Source: Rhizobium sp. L1K21 (lineage in GTDB: Bacteria; Pseudomonadota; Alphaproteobacteria; Rhizobiales; Rhizobiaceae). Taken from it: DNA of 64,000 nt. The notes below the pieces were generated by a model, which saw only the letters and a program-made list of their open reading frames with translations, was not told the DNA's origin and did no database searches. The position numbers and the translations under genes are program-made. Shown here piece by piece: positions 34,356 to 43,792 of this stretch (within the stretch, counting starts at the first letter, position 1; each line of letters opens with the position of its first letter). The DNA lies in the NCBI RefSeq assembly GCF_024055895.1, contig NZ_JAMXLE010000009.1, positions 94,809-158,808 of the forward strand, written 5' to 3'.

Positions 34356-35300
34356 CTATGCCGCATCATAAAACAGACGAAAACCCGAATTGCATCCGCC
34401 ACTGTCTGCGGCACCGGCCAGACGGGCGGCAATTCGGTAGCGATAGCAGTAGTCGATATGGCACAGGAAGGAGCCGCCTTTCAGAAGTCGTTCGTCATAT
34501 TGCCGGGCATGCGCATTTCGGACCTGAGCTGTCTTGCTGGCCGAACGAATGCGGAAAGGCTCCGCCGTCCATTCCCAGACATTGCCGGCCATGTCGTGGA
34601 GACCCGCGCCGTTTGGTTCGAAGGCCGTCACCGGCGATGTGCCCATCCAGCCATCGGCGATGCTGTTGAACTCGGGAAAACGGCCTTGGAAGATGTTGCA
34701 GGGAAAGTAGTCCGCATCGTTGGGCTCTTTGTCTCCCCACGGAAATTTCGGGTTTTCCAACCCTCCGCGTGCGGCATGCTCCCATTCTGCTTCAGAGGGC
34801 AGCCGGGCACCGGCCCAAGCGGCAAAGGCCTGGGCATCCTCGAACGCTATATGGGTCACGGGGTGATCAGCCCGAGAGACGATTGTGCTGTTGCGGCCCT
34901 CCGGCGCATACCAGCAGGCTCCGTCCACAACGCCCCACCACGGCGTTCCACCACCACCTGGTGGCACCGAATTTGGATCGTCGAGCAGCCCACGAAAAAC
35001 AAGTCCCCAACCGAAGCGCTCGGCAACGGTCACATAATCTGTATCAATCACGAAAGCGGCGAAGCGGGCGACGGTTACCGGCACGGTCTCAACTTCGAAG
35101 GGCTTCAGGCGATATTTGCGTATCACCCCCTCGCCGTCCTGCGGAATGGCCGGATGCGCGGTTCCGGTGAAACTGTGAGCTCCCTTGAAATAGACTTTCT
35201 CCGGGGGAGCGCTGTTCGCTATTTCTGCAACCACTTTCGGGCGATCCGCCTGGATGGCAGAGCCTTTGCCCGTGCGGGTCATACTGCCGCAGCAACTCAT
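34356..35300 (-). CDS. formylglycine-generating enzyme (sulfatase-modifying factor)
   Basis: A 314-residue FGE-sulfatase fold protein without a signal peptide. It oxidises the Cys of the CxPxR motif of type I sulfatases to formylglycine, which is essential for their activity. The catalytic copper-binding pair is present as Cys280 and Cys285 in GGSFLCHIDYCYRYR, and the fold signatures RLPSEAEWEHAARGG, MAGNVWEW and NSGFRLF are clear. Four sulfatase genes with this motif lie in the same window, two in the same operon. A few residues before MTRTGKGSAIQ are not well conserved, so the start may be slightly later. Confidence 0.93.
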   Translation of the reverse strand: MSCCGSMTRTGKGSAIQADRPKVVAEIANSAPPEKVYFKGAHSFTGTAHPAIPQDGEGVIRKYRLKPFEVETVPVTVARFAAFVIDTDYVTVAERFGWGLVFRGLLDDPNSVPPGGGGTPWWGVVDGACWYAPEGRNSTIVSRADHPVTHIAFEDAQAFAAWAGARLPSEAEWEHAARGGLENPKFPWGDKEPNDADYFPCNIFQGRFPEFNSIADGWMGTSPVTAFEPNGAGLHDMAGNVWEWTAEPFRIRSASKTAQVRNAHARQYDERLLKGGSFLCHIDYCYRYRIAARLAGAADSGGCNSGFRLFYDAA

Positions 35301-35391
35301 GAGAGGTGGCCTCCACTTCGCGCCGCCGATACGGCACAGTTGTCATGTCCGAAGTTACCGCCGATTTCCGCCATTATCGTATCCAGCTTGC

Positions 35392-36000
35392 CTATATCAC
35401 CTTGAAGATTTCACTATAACCAGCTTCGCCGGCAAGACTGAAGAGGCTGTTCGGCTCTTGCCTGCAATCAAAAAGTTCCCGCTTCTGCGCTCTGCCATCA
35501 ATTAAAGCACCGGCGTTCCACAGCACTTGTGCCCGCTTGAGCGGCGTTTCTGAAAGTGCCATCTGCCCTGGCATAGTGCATTTGCAGTTCCAACCGGCGT
35601 CGGACAAATCCCGCCACTCCACATCAAGATGTTTGGCAGAATGGTCAAAGAGGTGGCGCAAGGCCGTGGGAGACAGTGTGCGAATGCGCTGAAGGTCTCG
35701 TTCGGCCGGAAATACAAGGGGCACCGCATTGTTCGCCGTGCGAGCGGCTTCGATCATTGAGGCCAGCGCGCGGGCATGAAGGCCAACATAGGCGATGAGC
35801 ATGGCCCGCGTCCAACCGTCTCGGCCGGACGGCAAAACGAACTCGCCATCGGGAAGTTCGTTCAGCTTTCGTGCGAAGTAAGCCGTTCCTCGTCGGGCCA
35901 GCAGAAGTGTCTCGGCAGGGGCGTCCTTTGCATCGTAGCGCGCGCCGGCACCTTGCCGGGCGCGCAGTGCCAAACGGGCTCTTTCGTCGCTTTCGATCAT
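35392..36000 (-). CDS. maleylpyruvate isomerase, DinB/MDMPI family
   Basis: A 202-residue DinB-like four-helix protein of the mycothiol-dependent maleylpyruvate isomerase type: LLARRGTAYFARKLNELPDGEFVLPSG at the start, then GWTRAMLIAYVGLHARALASMI. It should convert maleylpyruvate to fumarylpyruvate after gentisate ring cleavage. Proteobacteria do not make mycothiol, so the real thiol cofactor is unclear; the family may use another. Its start overlaps the gentisate dioxygenase stop by ATGA. A second, unrelated maleylpyruvate isomerase is encoded two genes upstream. Confidence 0.78.
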   Translation of the reverse strand: MIESDERARLALRARQGAGARYDAKDAPAETLLLARRGTAYFARKLNELPDGEFVLPSGRDGWTRAMLIAYVGLHARALASMIEAARTANNAVPLVFPAERDLQRIRTLSPTALRHLFDHSAKHLDVEWRDLSDAGWNCKCTMPGQMALSETPLKRAQVLWNAGALIDGRAQKRELFDCRQEPNSLFSLAGEAGYSEIFKVI

Positions 36001-37103
36001 TTTGCCTCGTCTCCGATGGCCGTCCGCATGAAGCTCAGTCGCTCCATGATGGGTGCGTCGGAGAAGCAGAAGAGGTCAAATTGCGTCTCAGCTTCCAACG
36101 ACCACGTGACCCAAGAAGGAACGACGAAAATGTCGCCTTTTTCGAGTTTGCGGCTCTCACCATTCAAGACGACCGAGCCCTGCCCCTCGAAGACCTGGAA
36201 AATGGACGACCCGACATCGCGACGCACGGCAGTTTGGGTGCCTGCACGCAGTCTGCGGAATTCGCAACGGATGGTGGGCATGACATCGCCGCCAGTGGTC
36301 GGATTGACATAGCGTATCGCGGCATGTCCCATCTCGACGGTTGCCGGATTGCCTTCGTCCTCCAGCAGGAGCTGTTCTGTCAAAGCCCGATCGGTGAATT
36401 CCCACCGATAGGCACCGATCGGTGATGAGACGGTGTTTTGCAGCTGCGACAGCGGCCTGAGGCCAGGATGGCACCAGAGCCTTTCACCTTGGGAGAAGTT
36501 TGGCGTGGCATTATCGGTCACACGCTCCGAGCCGAATTCAAAAAATCCGACATCCATCTGCTGGCTGAAGGGAATATCGAGGCCATCAATCCAAGCCATA
36601 GGCTCCAGCGCAACATTGTGGTGGCCGTGGAAATTCCAGCCGGGGGTGAGCAAGAGATCACCACGCGACATGCGCACCGGATCACCGTTCACAACTGTCC
36701 ATACGCCCTCGCCTTCGACCACAAAGCGGAAGGCGTTTTGGGAATGGCGGTGTTCCGGCGCGTTCTCGCCCGGGCAGAGATACTGGATCGCGCACCACAA
36801 GGTCGGACTAATGTAAGCATGACCGCCCAGGCCGGGATTGGCCAATCCAATTGCACGGCGTTCACCTCCTCGCCCCACGGGGACAAGTTCGCCCGAACGT
36901 TCTGCTAGCGGCAGAAGATCGGACCATTTCCAGATATGCGGCACTGCTTTGGGTTTGGGATGCATGGGCATCAGGCTGCCCGTCTGTGTCCAAAGCGGGT
37001 TAAGGTGGTTTTCCTTAAATCCTTGATAGAGCTCACGCAGTTCCGGCGTATCCTCGGGCTGCATTCCGTGGGGTGCAGTTTCGTGGCTTAGCTCTTCGGT
37101 CAT
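35997..37103 (-). CDS. gentisate 1,2-dioxygenase
   Basis: A 368-residue bicupin iron dioxygenase. It opens gentisate (2,5-dihydroxybenzoate) to maleylpyruvate. The N-terminal cupin has the iron ligands in PEHRHSQNAFRFVVEG (His118, His120) and FHGHHN (His159), and the C-terminal cupin shows SSIFQVFEGQGSVVLNG. The length matches family members of about 350 to 370 residues. It lies between the GST-type isomerase and the DinB-type isomerase, completing a gentisate pathway. Confidence 0.93.
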   Translation of the reverse strand: MTEELSHETAPHGMQPEDTPELRELYQGFKENHLNPLWTQTGSLMPMHPKPKAVPHIWKWSDLLPLAERSGELVPVGRGGERRAIGLANPGLGGHAYISPTLWCAIQYLCPGENAPEHRHSQNAFRFVVEGEGVWTVVNGDPVRMSRGDLLLTPGWNFHGHHNVALEPMAWIDGLDIPFSQQMDVGFFEFGSERVTDNATPNFSQGERLWCHPGLRPLSQLQNTVSSPIGAYRWEFTDRALTEQLLLEDEGNPATVEMGHAAIRYVNPTTGGDVMPTIRCEFRRLRAGTQTAVRRDVGSSIFQVFEGQGSVVLNGESRKLEKGDIFVVPSWVTWSLEAETQFDLFCFSDAPIMERLSFMRTAIGDEAK

Positions 37104-37121
37104 GGCATCCTCCCTTTTGGA

Positions 37122-37769
37122 TTATGCAGTGTCGGGTTGTCTCGGCGGAGCGGCGTTTGCAAAAGCTGGCAGCGCGTCTAGGCTCGAGAATATCCGGGCA
37201 ATGGTCGGCCAGCGATCGAGAGCGATATCGAAGCGGCGGTTGTTCCAAACCTGCGCATAGAGGCAGAGGTCGGCCAGACCTGGCATGTCACCGTGGCAAT
37301 AGCGTCCTGTGCGTGGGCTGGACGCCAGTTCAGTTTCCAGCGCATCGAACGTGGTTTCCACCCAGTGGGTGAACCAGGCTTTTTGCGCTGCCTCATCTGC
37401 GCCGAACTGCTCGTTGAGGCGGAAAAGAACGCGCAGATTGTTGAGCGGGTGGATTTCGCAAGCGATCATATAGGCGAGCGAGCGCACCCTGGCACGGCCG
37501 AGCGGATCAGAGGGCAGCAATGCAGGCTCAGGGTGAATCTCATCAAGCCACGCGATGATGGCGAGCGACTGGGTCAGTGTCGTGCCGTCGTCCAGCTCAA
37601 GTGTTGGAACAAGGCCCTGCGGGTTCATTGCCAAATATTCAGGCGTGCGGGTCTCGCCTTTACGCAGCACATAAGCCACGTAATCGTATTCCAGCCCCTT
37701 GATGTTCAACGCCGCCCTGAGGCGAGTCGATGTCGAGGAGCGGAAAAAATTATGCAGCTTGAGCGTCAT
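37122..37769 (-). CDS. maiA: glutathione-dependent maleylpyruvate isomerase (zeta-class GST)
   Basis: A 215-residue zeta-class glutathione S-transferase fold. The catalytic N-terminal motif FFRSSTSTRLRAALNIKGLEYDYV matches the SSCSxRVR zeta signature, and the linker ACEIHPLNNLRVL is typical of maleylacetoacetate/maleylpyruvate isomerases. It isomerises maleylpyruvate with glutathione. Its start overlaps the fumarylpyruvate hydrolase stop (ATGA). Confidence 0.9.
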   Translation of the reverse strand: MTLKLHNFFRSSTSTRLRAALNIKGLEYDYVAYVLRKGETRTPEYLAMNPQGLVPTLELDDGTTLTQSLAIIAWLDEIHPEPALLPSDPLGRARVRSLAYMIACEIHPLNNLRVLFRLNEQFGADEAAQKAWFTHWVETTFDALETELASSPRTGRYCHGDMPGLADLCLYAQVWNNRRFDIALDRWPTIARIFSSLDALPAFANAAPPRQPDTA

Positions 37770-38461
37770 GAGCGAGGCCCAATGGTGGTGGTCAGATCCC
37801 CAAGCCCCTCAATCGTGACGACGCAGACATCGCCTTCAACAAGCGGGCCAACGCCTGCGGGGGTACCGGTCATGATAAGATCGCCCGGCTGCAACGCCAT
37901 AGAGTGGGACAAGATCGAGATGATCTCCGGTACGGACCAGATCAATTCCTGCAGATCGGCATCCTGCTTGACCTCGCCATTCACCGTCAGTCTGATCGAA
38001 CCACTCGAAGGATGGCCAACGGACGAAGCAGGATGGATCGGCGCAATCGGGGCGGATCGATCAAAGGCCTTGCCCCAGTCCCACGGGCGACCTTGTTCGC
38101 GGGCCTTGAGCTGAAGATCACGGCGCGTGAGGTCATTGCCGACCGCGTAGCCGTAAATATGGGCAAGCGCATTCTCCAGCGTTATGTTCACCCCGCCCCT
38201 GCCGATTGCGACGACCAGTTCGGCCTCATAGTGTAAATTCTCGGTCTCGGGCGGATAGGGAATCGTTGCCTCGTCTGCAACAACGGCATCAGCCGGCTTG
38301 GTGAAGAAAAAGGGCGGCTCGCGGTCCGGATCGCGGCCCATTTCCCGGGCATGGGCAGCATAGTTGCGGCCGACGCAGAAAATGCGCCGCACCGGAAACA
38401 GATCACTGGTGCCAACAACGGGAACCGTTGTTACCGGTGCTGGGGAAAATACATAGCTCAT
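37766..38461 (-). CDS. fumarylpyruvate hydrolase
   Basis: A 231-residue FAH-superfamily enzyme. It splits fumarylpyruvate to fumarate and pyruvate, the last step of the gentisate route. Metal-binding motif LHYEAELVVAIGRGGVNI lies near residue 80, with FCVGRNYAAHAREMG near the start and PGDLIMTGTPAGVGPLVEGD near the end. The ATG at 38461 has GGAGACGG upstream. The gene follows the GH3 glycosidase gene after only 33 bases. Confidence 0.92.
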   Translation of the reverse strand: MSYVFSPAPVTTVPVVGTSDLFPVRRIFCVGRNYAAHAREMGRDPDREPPFFFTKPADAVVADEATIPYPPETENLHYEAELVVAIGRGGVNITLENALAHIYGYAVGNDLTRRDLQLKAREQGRPWDWGKAFDRSAPIAPIHPASSVGHPSSGSIRLTVNGEVKQDADLQELIWSVPEIISILSHSMALQPGDLIMTGTPAGVGPLVEGDVCVVTIEGLGDLTTTIGPRS

Positions 38462-38494
38462 AGCCGTCTCCATTCTGTTCAGTTCGCGCCACGA

Positions 38495-40144
38495 TCAGAA
38501 TCGTGCATCAGGTGCCCCGTCAAACGCATCGACAGGGCTGTTTCGGTTCCACTCGGCACGACCCAGAATAAGATCGACGACAGCCTTCTGCATCTCGTCC
38601 ATCGTTGCCCAGGCGTTGATATAGGTCGGTACGCGCGGCGCATCGTAGAGGTAATAAGGATAGCCGAAGGAAATCATCAGCGTTGGCACCTCGTGCCACA
38701 CCCGCTGCATGGAACCGCGCATACCGCCACCGAGTTTCGCCCAATCAAGGAAAATGCGACCGCGCGTCAAAAGTGTCTCCTCCGAAAAGGCATAGATCAC
38801 CAGATCGTAGTCTTCGGGTTCGAGCGGGTGACCAACTTCGTGTACCGTGACGTCGAAGCCTTCGGCGCTCAGAAGCTCGGGGAAAACAATCGGCATGGTG
38901 GAATTCCACAAAGGCTCGACGATCCCCGGCGCAACGACAGCGACGCGCTTGTGAGTGTCGGCCGACAGCGGCAGCAAATTCTGGACATCCTTCTCCAGAA
39001 CTGGAGCGCGACGTATTATTTCTTGAACGCGCTTCGACTGGATCGGCGGGAAAGGCGGGAGCGCATCGCCTCGATGCAGGCCGAGCCTCGCCTTCAGGCC
39101 GAGGACCCGGAGCACTGCATCGGCAAACCGCTCGGATCGTATGCGACCGGACTGCACCGCTTCCAGAATCGCGCCGAAATGCCGTTCCGGTGCGTTTGAA
39201 AAAAGGATCATATCGTTGCCCGCGTTCACGATTTCAACCTTGGCATCGACCGCACTCATAAACGACGTTACACCTGCCATCTCGCTGGCATCGGAAACGA
39301 TGAGGCCGTTAAAGCCATACTCCTGGCGCAAGAGCTTTGTCGTCAGCTCGGGGCTCAGTGACGCAGGTCGATATAGCTCTGCACCTTCAGCACCCTCGCC
39401 CTGCATATAAGCCGGCAGTGCTATATGCGCGGACATCACCGCCAGCGCCCCGGCGTCAATCGCGTCGCGATAGAGCCTTCCGTGGGAGGCGGCCCATTCC
39501 TGCATCGACAGCGGATTGATGGTGGTGACCAGATGCTGATCGCGGGCATCATGGCCTTCGCCCGGCCAGTGCTTGATCGTTGCGGCAATTCCTTCTTCCT
39601 GGAACACCCTTAGCTGCGTTAACGCATGACGGCGAATCCGCTCCATGTCGCTGCCAAAGCTTCGGGTCGCGACAATGGAGCTGCGCGTAGCGGCATTGAT
39701 GTCGAGAAGCGGTGTAAATGACCAGTTCAACCCGACAGCGCGCGCTTCGCGCGCCATGATACGGCTGACCTCCTCGGTCACGGCAAGATCATCAATCGCC
39801 GAGAGGGCCAGTGGATTGGGAACGGGCGTACCGAAGGGAAGGCTCATGCGCGACCCCTCAAGGTCCGCCGAGATCAGCAGCGGAACCTTCGCATCGGCCT
39901 GAAGCTCAGCCAGCCGCGCACGTTCCTCTTCTGCATTATCCTTGAAATAGCGCGTCAGCCCACCGGGCTTGAAGTGTTGAAACGTCTCACGTTCGCCGTC
40001 CTCGTCACCACGCGACAACATATTGAAAATCTGGCCGACGCGCTCGGCATCATCAAGTGCATGGAATGTCGTCTCGACCCAGGACAGTGCTTCACGATCG
40101 AGACTGAATGGCGCTTTTCGCAGTCGGAATAAGTCGAGCGTCAT
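38495..40144 (-). CDS. glycoside hydrolase family 3, beta-N-acetylhexosaminidase/NagZ-like
   Basis: A 549-residue GH3 enzyme. The (alpha/beta)8 domain has the conserved KHWPGEGHDARDQH segment near residue 191, like the NagZ-type KHFPGHG loop, and the nucleophile is Asp285 in LIVSDASEMAG. The C-terminal domain continues to residue 549. No signal peptide is present, so it acts in the cytoplasm on imported glycosides. It could release N-acetylglucosamine, glucose or another sugar; the NagZ-like loop favours an aminosugar. Its start overlaps the sulfatase stop (ATGA). The longer frame upstream lies inside that gene. Confidence 0.88.
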   Translation of the reverse strand: MTLDLFRLRKAPFSLDREALSWVETTFHALDDAERVGQIFNMLSRGDEDGERETFQHFKPGGLTRYFKDNAEEERARLAELQADAKVPLLISADLEGSRMSLPFGTPVPNPLALSAIDDLAVTEEVSRIMAREARAVGLNWSFTPLLDINAATRSSIVATRSFGSDMERIRRHALTQLRVFQEEGIAATIKHWPGEGHDARDQHLVTTINPLSMQEWAASHGRLYRDAIDAGALAVMSAHIALPAYMQGEGAEGAELYRPASLSPELTTKLLRQEYGFNGLIVSDASEMAGVTSFMSAVDAKVEIVNAGNDMILFSNAPERHFGAILEAVQSGRIRSERFADAVLRVLGLKARLGLHRGDALPPFPPIQSKRVQEIIRRAPVLEKDVQNLLPLSADTHKRVAVVAPGIVEPLWNSTMPIVFPELLSAEGFDVTVHEVGHPLEPEDYDLVIYAFSEETLLTRGRIFLDWAKLGGGMRGSMQRVWHEVPTLMISFGYPYYLYDAPRVPTYINAWATMDEMQKAVVDLILGRAEWNRNSPVDAFDGAPDARF

Positions 40145-42006
40145 CCGTTCCTCTTTACTTTGATGTCTTCGATATCGGGGAAGGATTGCGGCCCGATCCC
40201 GGAATGGCCTTTCATGTGCTTCAAGAAAAGCGCGTGATTGAATATGCGGGTCTCTGGCGTGTAAGTGCCGTCGAGCCGATGCAGAAGGTAAGCCGCGGTT
40301 CCGCGCAAATCTGTGCTGGGATCTTCCGCTGCGCAGGCCACCACCGATCGCGATATCTCCGGCATCAGGGGCAGTGCGGCGAGTGCGCTGAGTGCCTTGA
40401 GCCGGAGCCACAGTGTTTGTTGCTCGTCCGCAAGCGCGGTCAATGTACGCACGGATGCTTCCACATGTCCTGCATGGCCGAGAGCCTCGTGGAGTGCGAT
40501 GAGAACGTCCGGGTCGCGCTCATCTTCAATAATGTTTTCGAGAGTGGACGGCATCGCATGGCCCTTAACGGCCAGCATCAGGCAACCCTGTGCACCCCAG
40601 TAGCGGACGACCGCTGAAGTGTCGGCGAGCGCCTTCATAAAGGCGGGAATATTTGCCGGATCGCGTGCAATGGCGCGGTTGGCTAGCGCGATGACATCTT
40701 CGATCGGATAGATTGCCGGATCATTGCGTGCCGGCAGCACTTCAGTGGCCGAGCGTTCCGGGATGAAACCGCAGTCATGAACTGCGATCATTTGTGCATC
40801 CAGATCGGCGCGCATCGTTTCAAGGTGCTCGGCATGGGCGGGATCGCCGACGAGGTTCATCACCGAGTCGGGATCCGCCTGCATATCGTATAATTCTTCT
40901 GACGGCTTGGTATTCCAGAACCGCTCCTGTATCTTGGTCAAATCGCCTGCAAGATACGCCGTTTCATAGGCACGGTAACCCGCGGCATTCCATGCGTATG
41001 CATAGTACTGCCCCCAGGGCCGGTGCGGCGCATAATTGCGGATATAGCGATAGCGTTCGTCGCGCAGGGTGCGTGTCAGATCATAGCGCGAATCCATGCG
41101 ATCGCGCCCAGCCAGCGCATATGTCCGCTTGAGGCGTTCCGGACCCATGAAAGGGACGCCCTGCACACCTTCAGGCGCTTCTTCTTCGATGATTGCAGCA
41201 AGCGTGCGGAAAAGGTCGACCATCGAAACCGGGGTCGCGATATGGCTGCCGGGATCATCCGGAAGCAGATGCCGCCATTTCTCAGGCACGTGAACGATGA
41301 GCGGTATTTGAAGACCGTCGTCGTAGCAGAAGCGCTTGGAACGCGGCAGCGGTGACGCGTGGTCGGAATGGTAGATGACAATCGTTTCGTCCGTCAGGCC
41401 CGCGGCTTCAACCTCTGCCATACGCACGCCCATCCAGGCGTCCATTTCAGCGATGCGATTATAATAGCTCGCAAGGTCCTGCCGCAGTTCTGGCAAGTCG
41501 GGCAAATGCGCAGGCAAAGTGACATCGCCAGGCTTTACCGCGCCCGGCTTTTCTTCGAAGACGCAGCTTTCATGGGTCAACATGCAGTTGAAGATTGCGA
41601 GAAACGGTTTGTCCTTGGGACCATTGACCCAATGCGCGGTACCGCTGCAATCGTCCCACAGCGCCGTTGGGTCAGCCAGATCGACATTGTAGTGGGTCTT
41701 CGAATTGTTGGTGCAATAATAACCCGCCGCGCGCATGAACTCCGGATAAGTGGCGATCCCCGCCGGCATATCGCCCCACGATGTCATCTGCTGCGCGGGA
41801 GGGACGCTTTCGGCCATCCGTCCTGTCAGGATGGAGAACCGGGAAGGGGCGCATACCGGAGATGTTGAATTCGCTGTGTCGAAGGTGACTCCGCGGGCTG
41901 CCAGGGCGTCAAGGTTCGGCGTTCGTGCCAATCTGTCGCCGTAAGCGCCAAGGCGGGGCGGGCAGTCCTCGCTGACCAGACAAAGAATGTTCGGTTTCTT
42001 GCTCAT
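40141..42006 (-). CDS. type I sulfatase with C-terminal HEAT-like extension
   Basis: A 621-residue alkaline-phosphatase-superfamily sulfatase. The formylglycine precursor is Cys52 in CAPSR, followed by FSILTGR. Further ligands are in VIYHSDHASPLPRSK. From about residue 420 the protein has helical repeat units resembling HEAT repeats (VALTALADEQQTL-type helices and SALAALPLM), an unusual tail. No signal peptide is seen, so it works in the cytoplasm and needs a cytoplasmic FGE, which is encoded at 34356 in the same operon. The substrate is unknown, probably a sulfated glycoside. Confidence 0.9.
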   Translation of the reverse strand: MSKKPNILCLVSEDCPPRLGAYGDRLARTPNLDALAARGVTFDTANSTSPVCAPSRFSILTGRMAESVPPAQQMTSWGDMPAGIATYPEFMRAAGYYCTNNSKTHYNVDLADPTALWDDCSGTAHWVNGPKDKPFLAIFNCMLTHESCVFEEKPGAVKPGDVTLPAHLPDLPELRQDLASYYNRIAEMDAWMGVRMAEVEAAGLTDETIVIYHSDHASPLPRSKRFCYDDGLQIPLIVHVPEKWRHLLPDDPGSHIATPVSMVDLFRTLAAIIEEEAPEGVQGVPFMGPERLKRTYALAGRDRMDSRYDLTRTLRDERYRYIRNYAPHRPWGQYYAYAWNAAGYRAYETAYLAGDLTKIQERFWNTKPSEELYDMQADPDSVMNLVGDPAHAEHLETMRADLDAQMIAVHDCGFIPERSATEVLPARNDPAIYPIEDVIALANRAIARDPANIPAFMKALADTSAVVRYWGAQGCLMLAVKGHAMPSTLENIIEDERDPDVLIALHEALGHAGHVEASVRTLTALADEQQTLWLRLKALSALAALPLMPEISRSVVACAAEDPSTDLRGTAAYLLHRLDGTYTPETRIFNHALFLKHMKGHSGIGPQSFPDIEDIKVKRNG

Positions 42007-42012
42007 GGTTTT

Positions 42013-43791
42013 TCAGATCTCTGCCAACACTGCCGCGAGCTTCGCTTCAAGAGTTTCAAGCTCAACTTCACTCGTACCTGCCTGCATCGCGGCAACTTCA
42101 ACAACCGTCTTATGACCGACATAGGGGCGCGTTGCTGCATTCTTCAGCAGTGGAAAGGCCTCGACCAAAAGCTGCTGCGCGGCGTCGACCTGCATCAACT
42201 TGCCGATGGGTTCCGATCGGATAATGGCGTCAGGCGGGAAAACATCCCGGCGCACCGCACGTTGCCTGGAACGCGCAGCCTGGTCCGCCTGTCTAGACAC
42301 CAAAAGGTGCTCAGGCCCGATTGCACCGGACGGCGGCAGTCCAAGTCGTTCGAACTGCTCAAGCGGGGCGTCGTTCTCGCGCATAAGTTCTACGAGAAGG
42401 GTCGCCATGCGGGTTTCGAGCGCATCATCCTGCAAGGGAGCCGTCTGTTCCGGATCCGTTTGAAGATCGAAGAGCAGTGTGCCATGGGCAAATGGATTGC
42501 CCAGGCCCCATGCCGGGAACCGCAGAAGCTGGCAGCCCTTGGTGAAGGAAAAACCCGGCACGAGTTCCGCCTGCCGCAATTCTTCCGGCGAGGCCATCGC
42601 TCGCATGTGCATAGGCATGAGCGTGTACTCAAAAAGCGGCGCATTTGCTGCCGATGCCGGTGCGCGCATGTAAACATAGCGGCCGTCGGTGACGTTGACA
42701 TGGCTGCCGTGAGAACCAAAGAGAGCACCATCACGCAGTGGCTGGTCGTCTGTCATGTGCAGGGCAAGCGAACGTCCTTGCATATCGGCCGTTGGTTGAT
42801 GACCGAACAGATCCAGCAAGGTCGGGCCGAAATCGATCGTCTGCACGAGCGCTTTCCGGCGTTGCTTCTTCACCGGTGTGCGTGGATCCCAGAAGAACAG
42901 CGGCGTGTGGATCGTTTCCTCGTACCAGGGCTGGACGGACTTACCCCACCACCCCTTTTCGCCCAGCATGTAGCCATGATCGGTGCAAACGATGAGCGCT
43001 GTATCCGCCCACATGTCCTGTTCGTCCATAAGGTCCAACACGCGGCCCAGGTTTTCATCACACATTGCCAGGAGCGCAAGGTAGCGGTTACGCGCCACTT
43101 CCTCAGTTGCTTCGTCCTCGGTTACACGGGCATAGGGTGGCCAGTCGAAAGAACCATCACCACCCTGAGGGTCTTCGAACTGGGCCATGTGACGTCGGGA
43201 GGAATAAAAAGGCTCGTGCGGATCGAAGGTTTCGATCTGCACCATCCAGTTGTCGGCTTTGGCGTTGTCGCGCAGAAAAGCCAGCCCGGCATCAAACACA
43301 CCCGTCTGCGGATGCACGCCGCCGGCCTCGATAGCAGCACGATTGACCGCGTCCTGCTGACGCATCCTGGGGCCGATATCGGTCAGACTGGTGCCAGCGC
43401 TGGCAGCAACATCAGCCTTCCAAAGGTCACCTTCCTGCCCACGGAAAAACTCGTAGGAGGCATAGCGGTTATGATAAGTCGCGCCGCCATCTTCCCAATA
43501 GTGCTGGTGATCGGTGATCAGATGCGTGTAAACACCTGACTGCTTGAGCATCTGCGGGACGCTGTCGTCGAAAGGTTCGAGCGGACTCCAAGAGCGGTGA
43601 AGAAAGTTGTATCGACCGGTATGCATCTCGCGTCGCGCCGGCATGCAGGGCATGGACCCGGCATAACAATGATCGAATGTAACGGCCCGCTCGGCCAGCC
43701 TGGCAAAATTCGGCGCATTCTTCGGGTCTCCACCATAAGGTGGCAGCATTTTCCGGTTCAGGCTGTCAAACATGACGACAATGACGCGCAT
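42013..43791 (-). CDS. type I sulfatase (CMPAR)
   Basis: A 592-residue sulfatase. Formylglycine precursor Cys49 lies in CMPARRE, followed by HTGRYNFLHRSW. DHGYMLGEKGWWGKS near residue 270 is the second metal region. It is a paralog of the frameshifted sulfatase at 53032-54539: both share VTFD-H-CYAGS-type segments and LITDHQHYWEDGG-type segments. No signal peptide. It lies one base after the ABC ATPase gene and seven bases before the other sulfatase gene. Confidence 0.9.
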   Translation of the reverse strand: MRVIVVMFDSLNRKMLPPYGGDPKNAPNFARLAERAVTFDHCYAGSMPCMPARREMHTGRYNFLHRSWSPLEPFDDSVPQMLKQSGVYTHLITDHQHYWEDGGATYHNRYASYEFFRGQEGDLWKADVAASAGTSLTDIGPRMRQQDAVNRAAIEAGGVHPQTGVFDAGLAFLRDNAKADNWMVQIETFDPHEPFYSSRRHMAQFEDPQGGDGSFDWPPYARVTEDEATEEVARNRYLALLAMCDENLGRVLDLMDEQDMWADTALIVCTDHGYMLGEKGWWGKSVQPWYEETIHTPLFFWDPRTPVKKQRRKALVQTIDFGPTLLDLFGHQPTADMQGRSLALHMTDDQPLRDGALFGSHGSHVNVTDGRYVYMRAPASAANAPLFEYTLMPMHMRAMASPEELRQAELVPGFSFTKGCQLLRFPAWGLGNPFAHGTLLFDLQTDPEQTAPLQDDALETRMATLLVELMRENDAPLEQFERLGLPPSGAIGPEHLLVSRQADQAARSRQRAVRRDVFPPDAIIRSEPIGKLMQVDAAQQLLVEAFPLLKNAATRPYVGHKTVVEVAAMQAGTSEVELETLEAKLAAVLAEI

Positions 43792-43792
43792 C

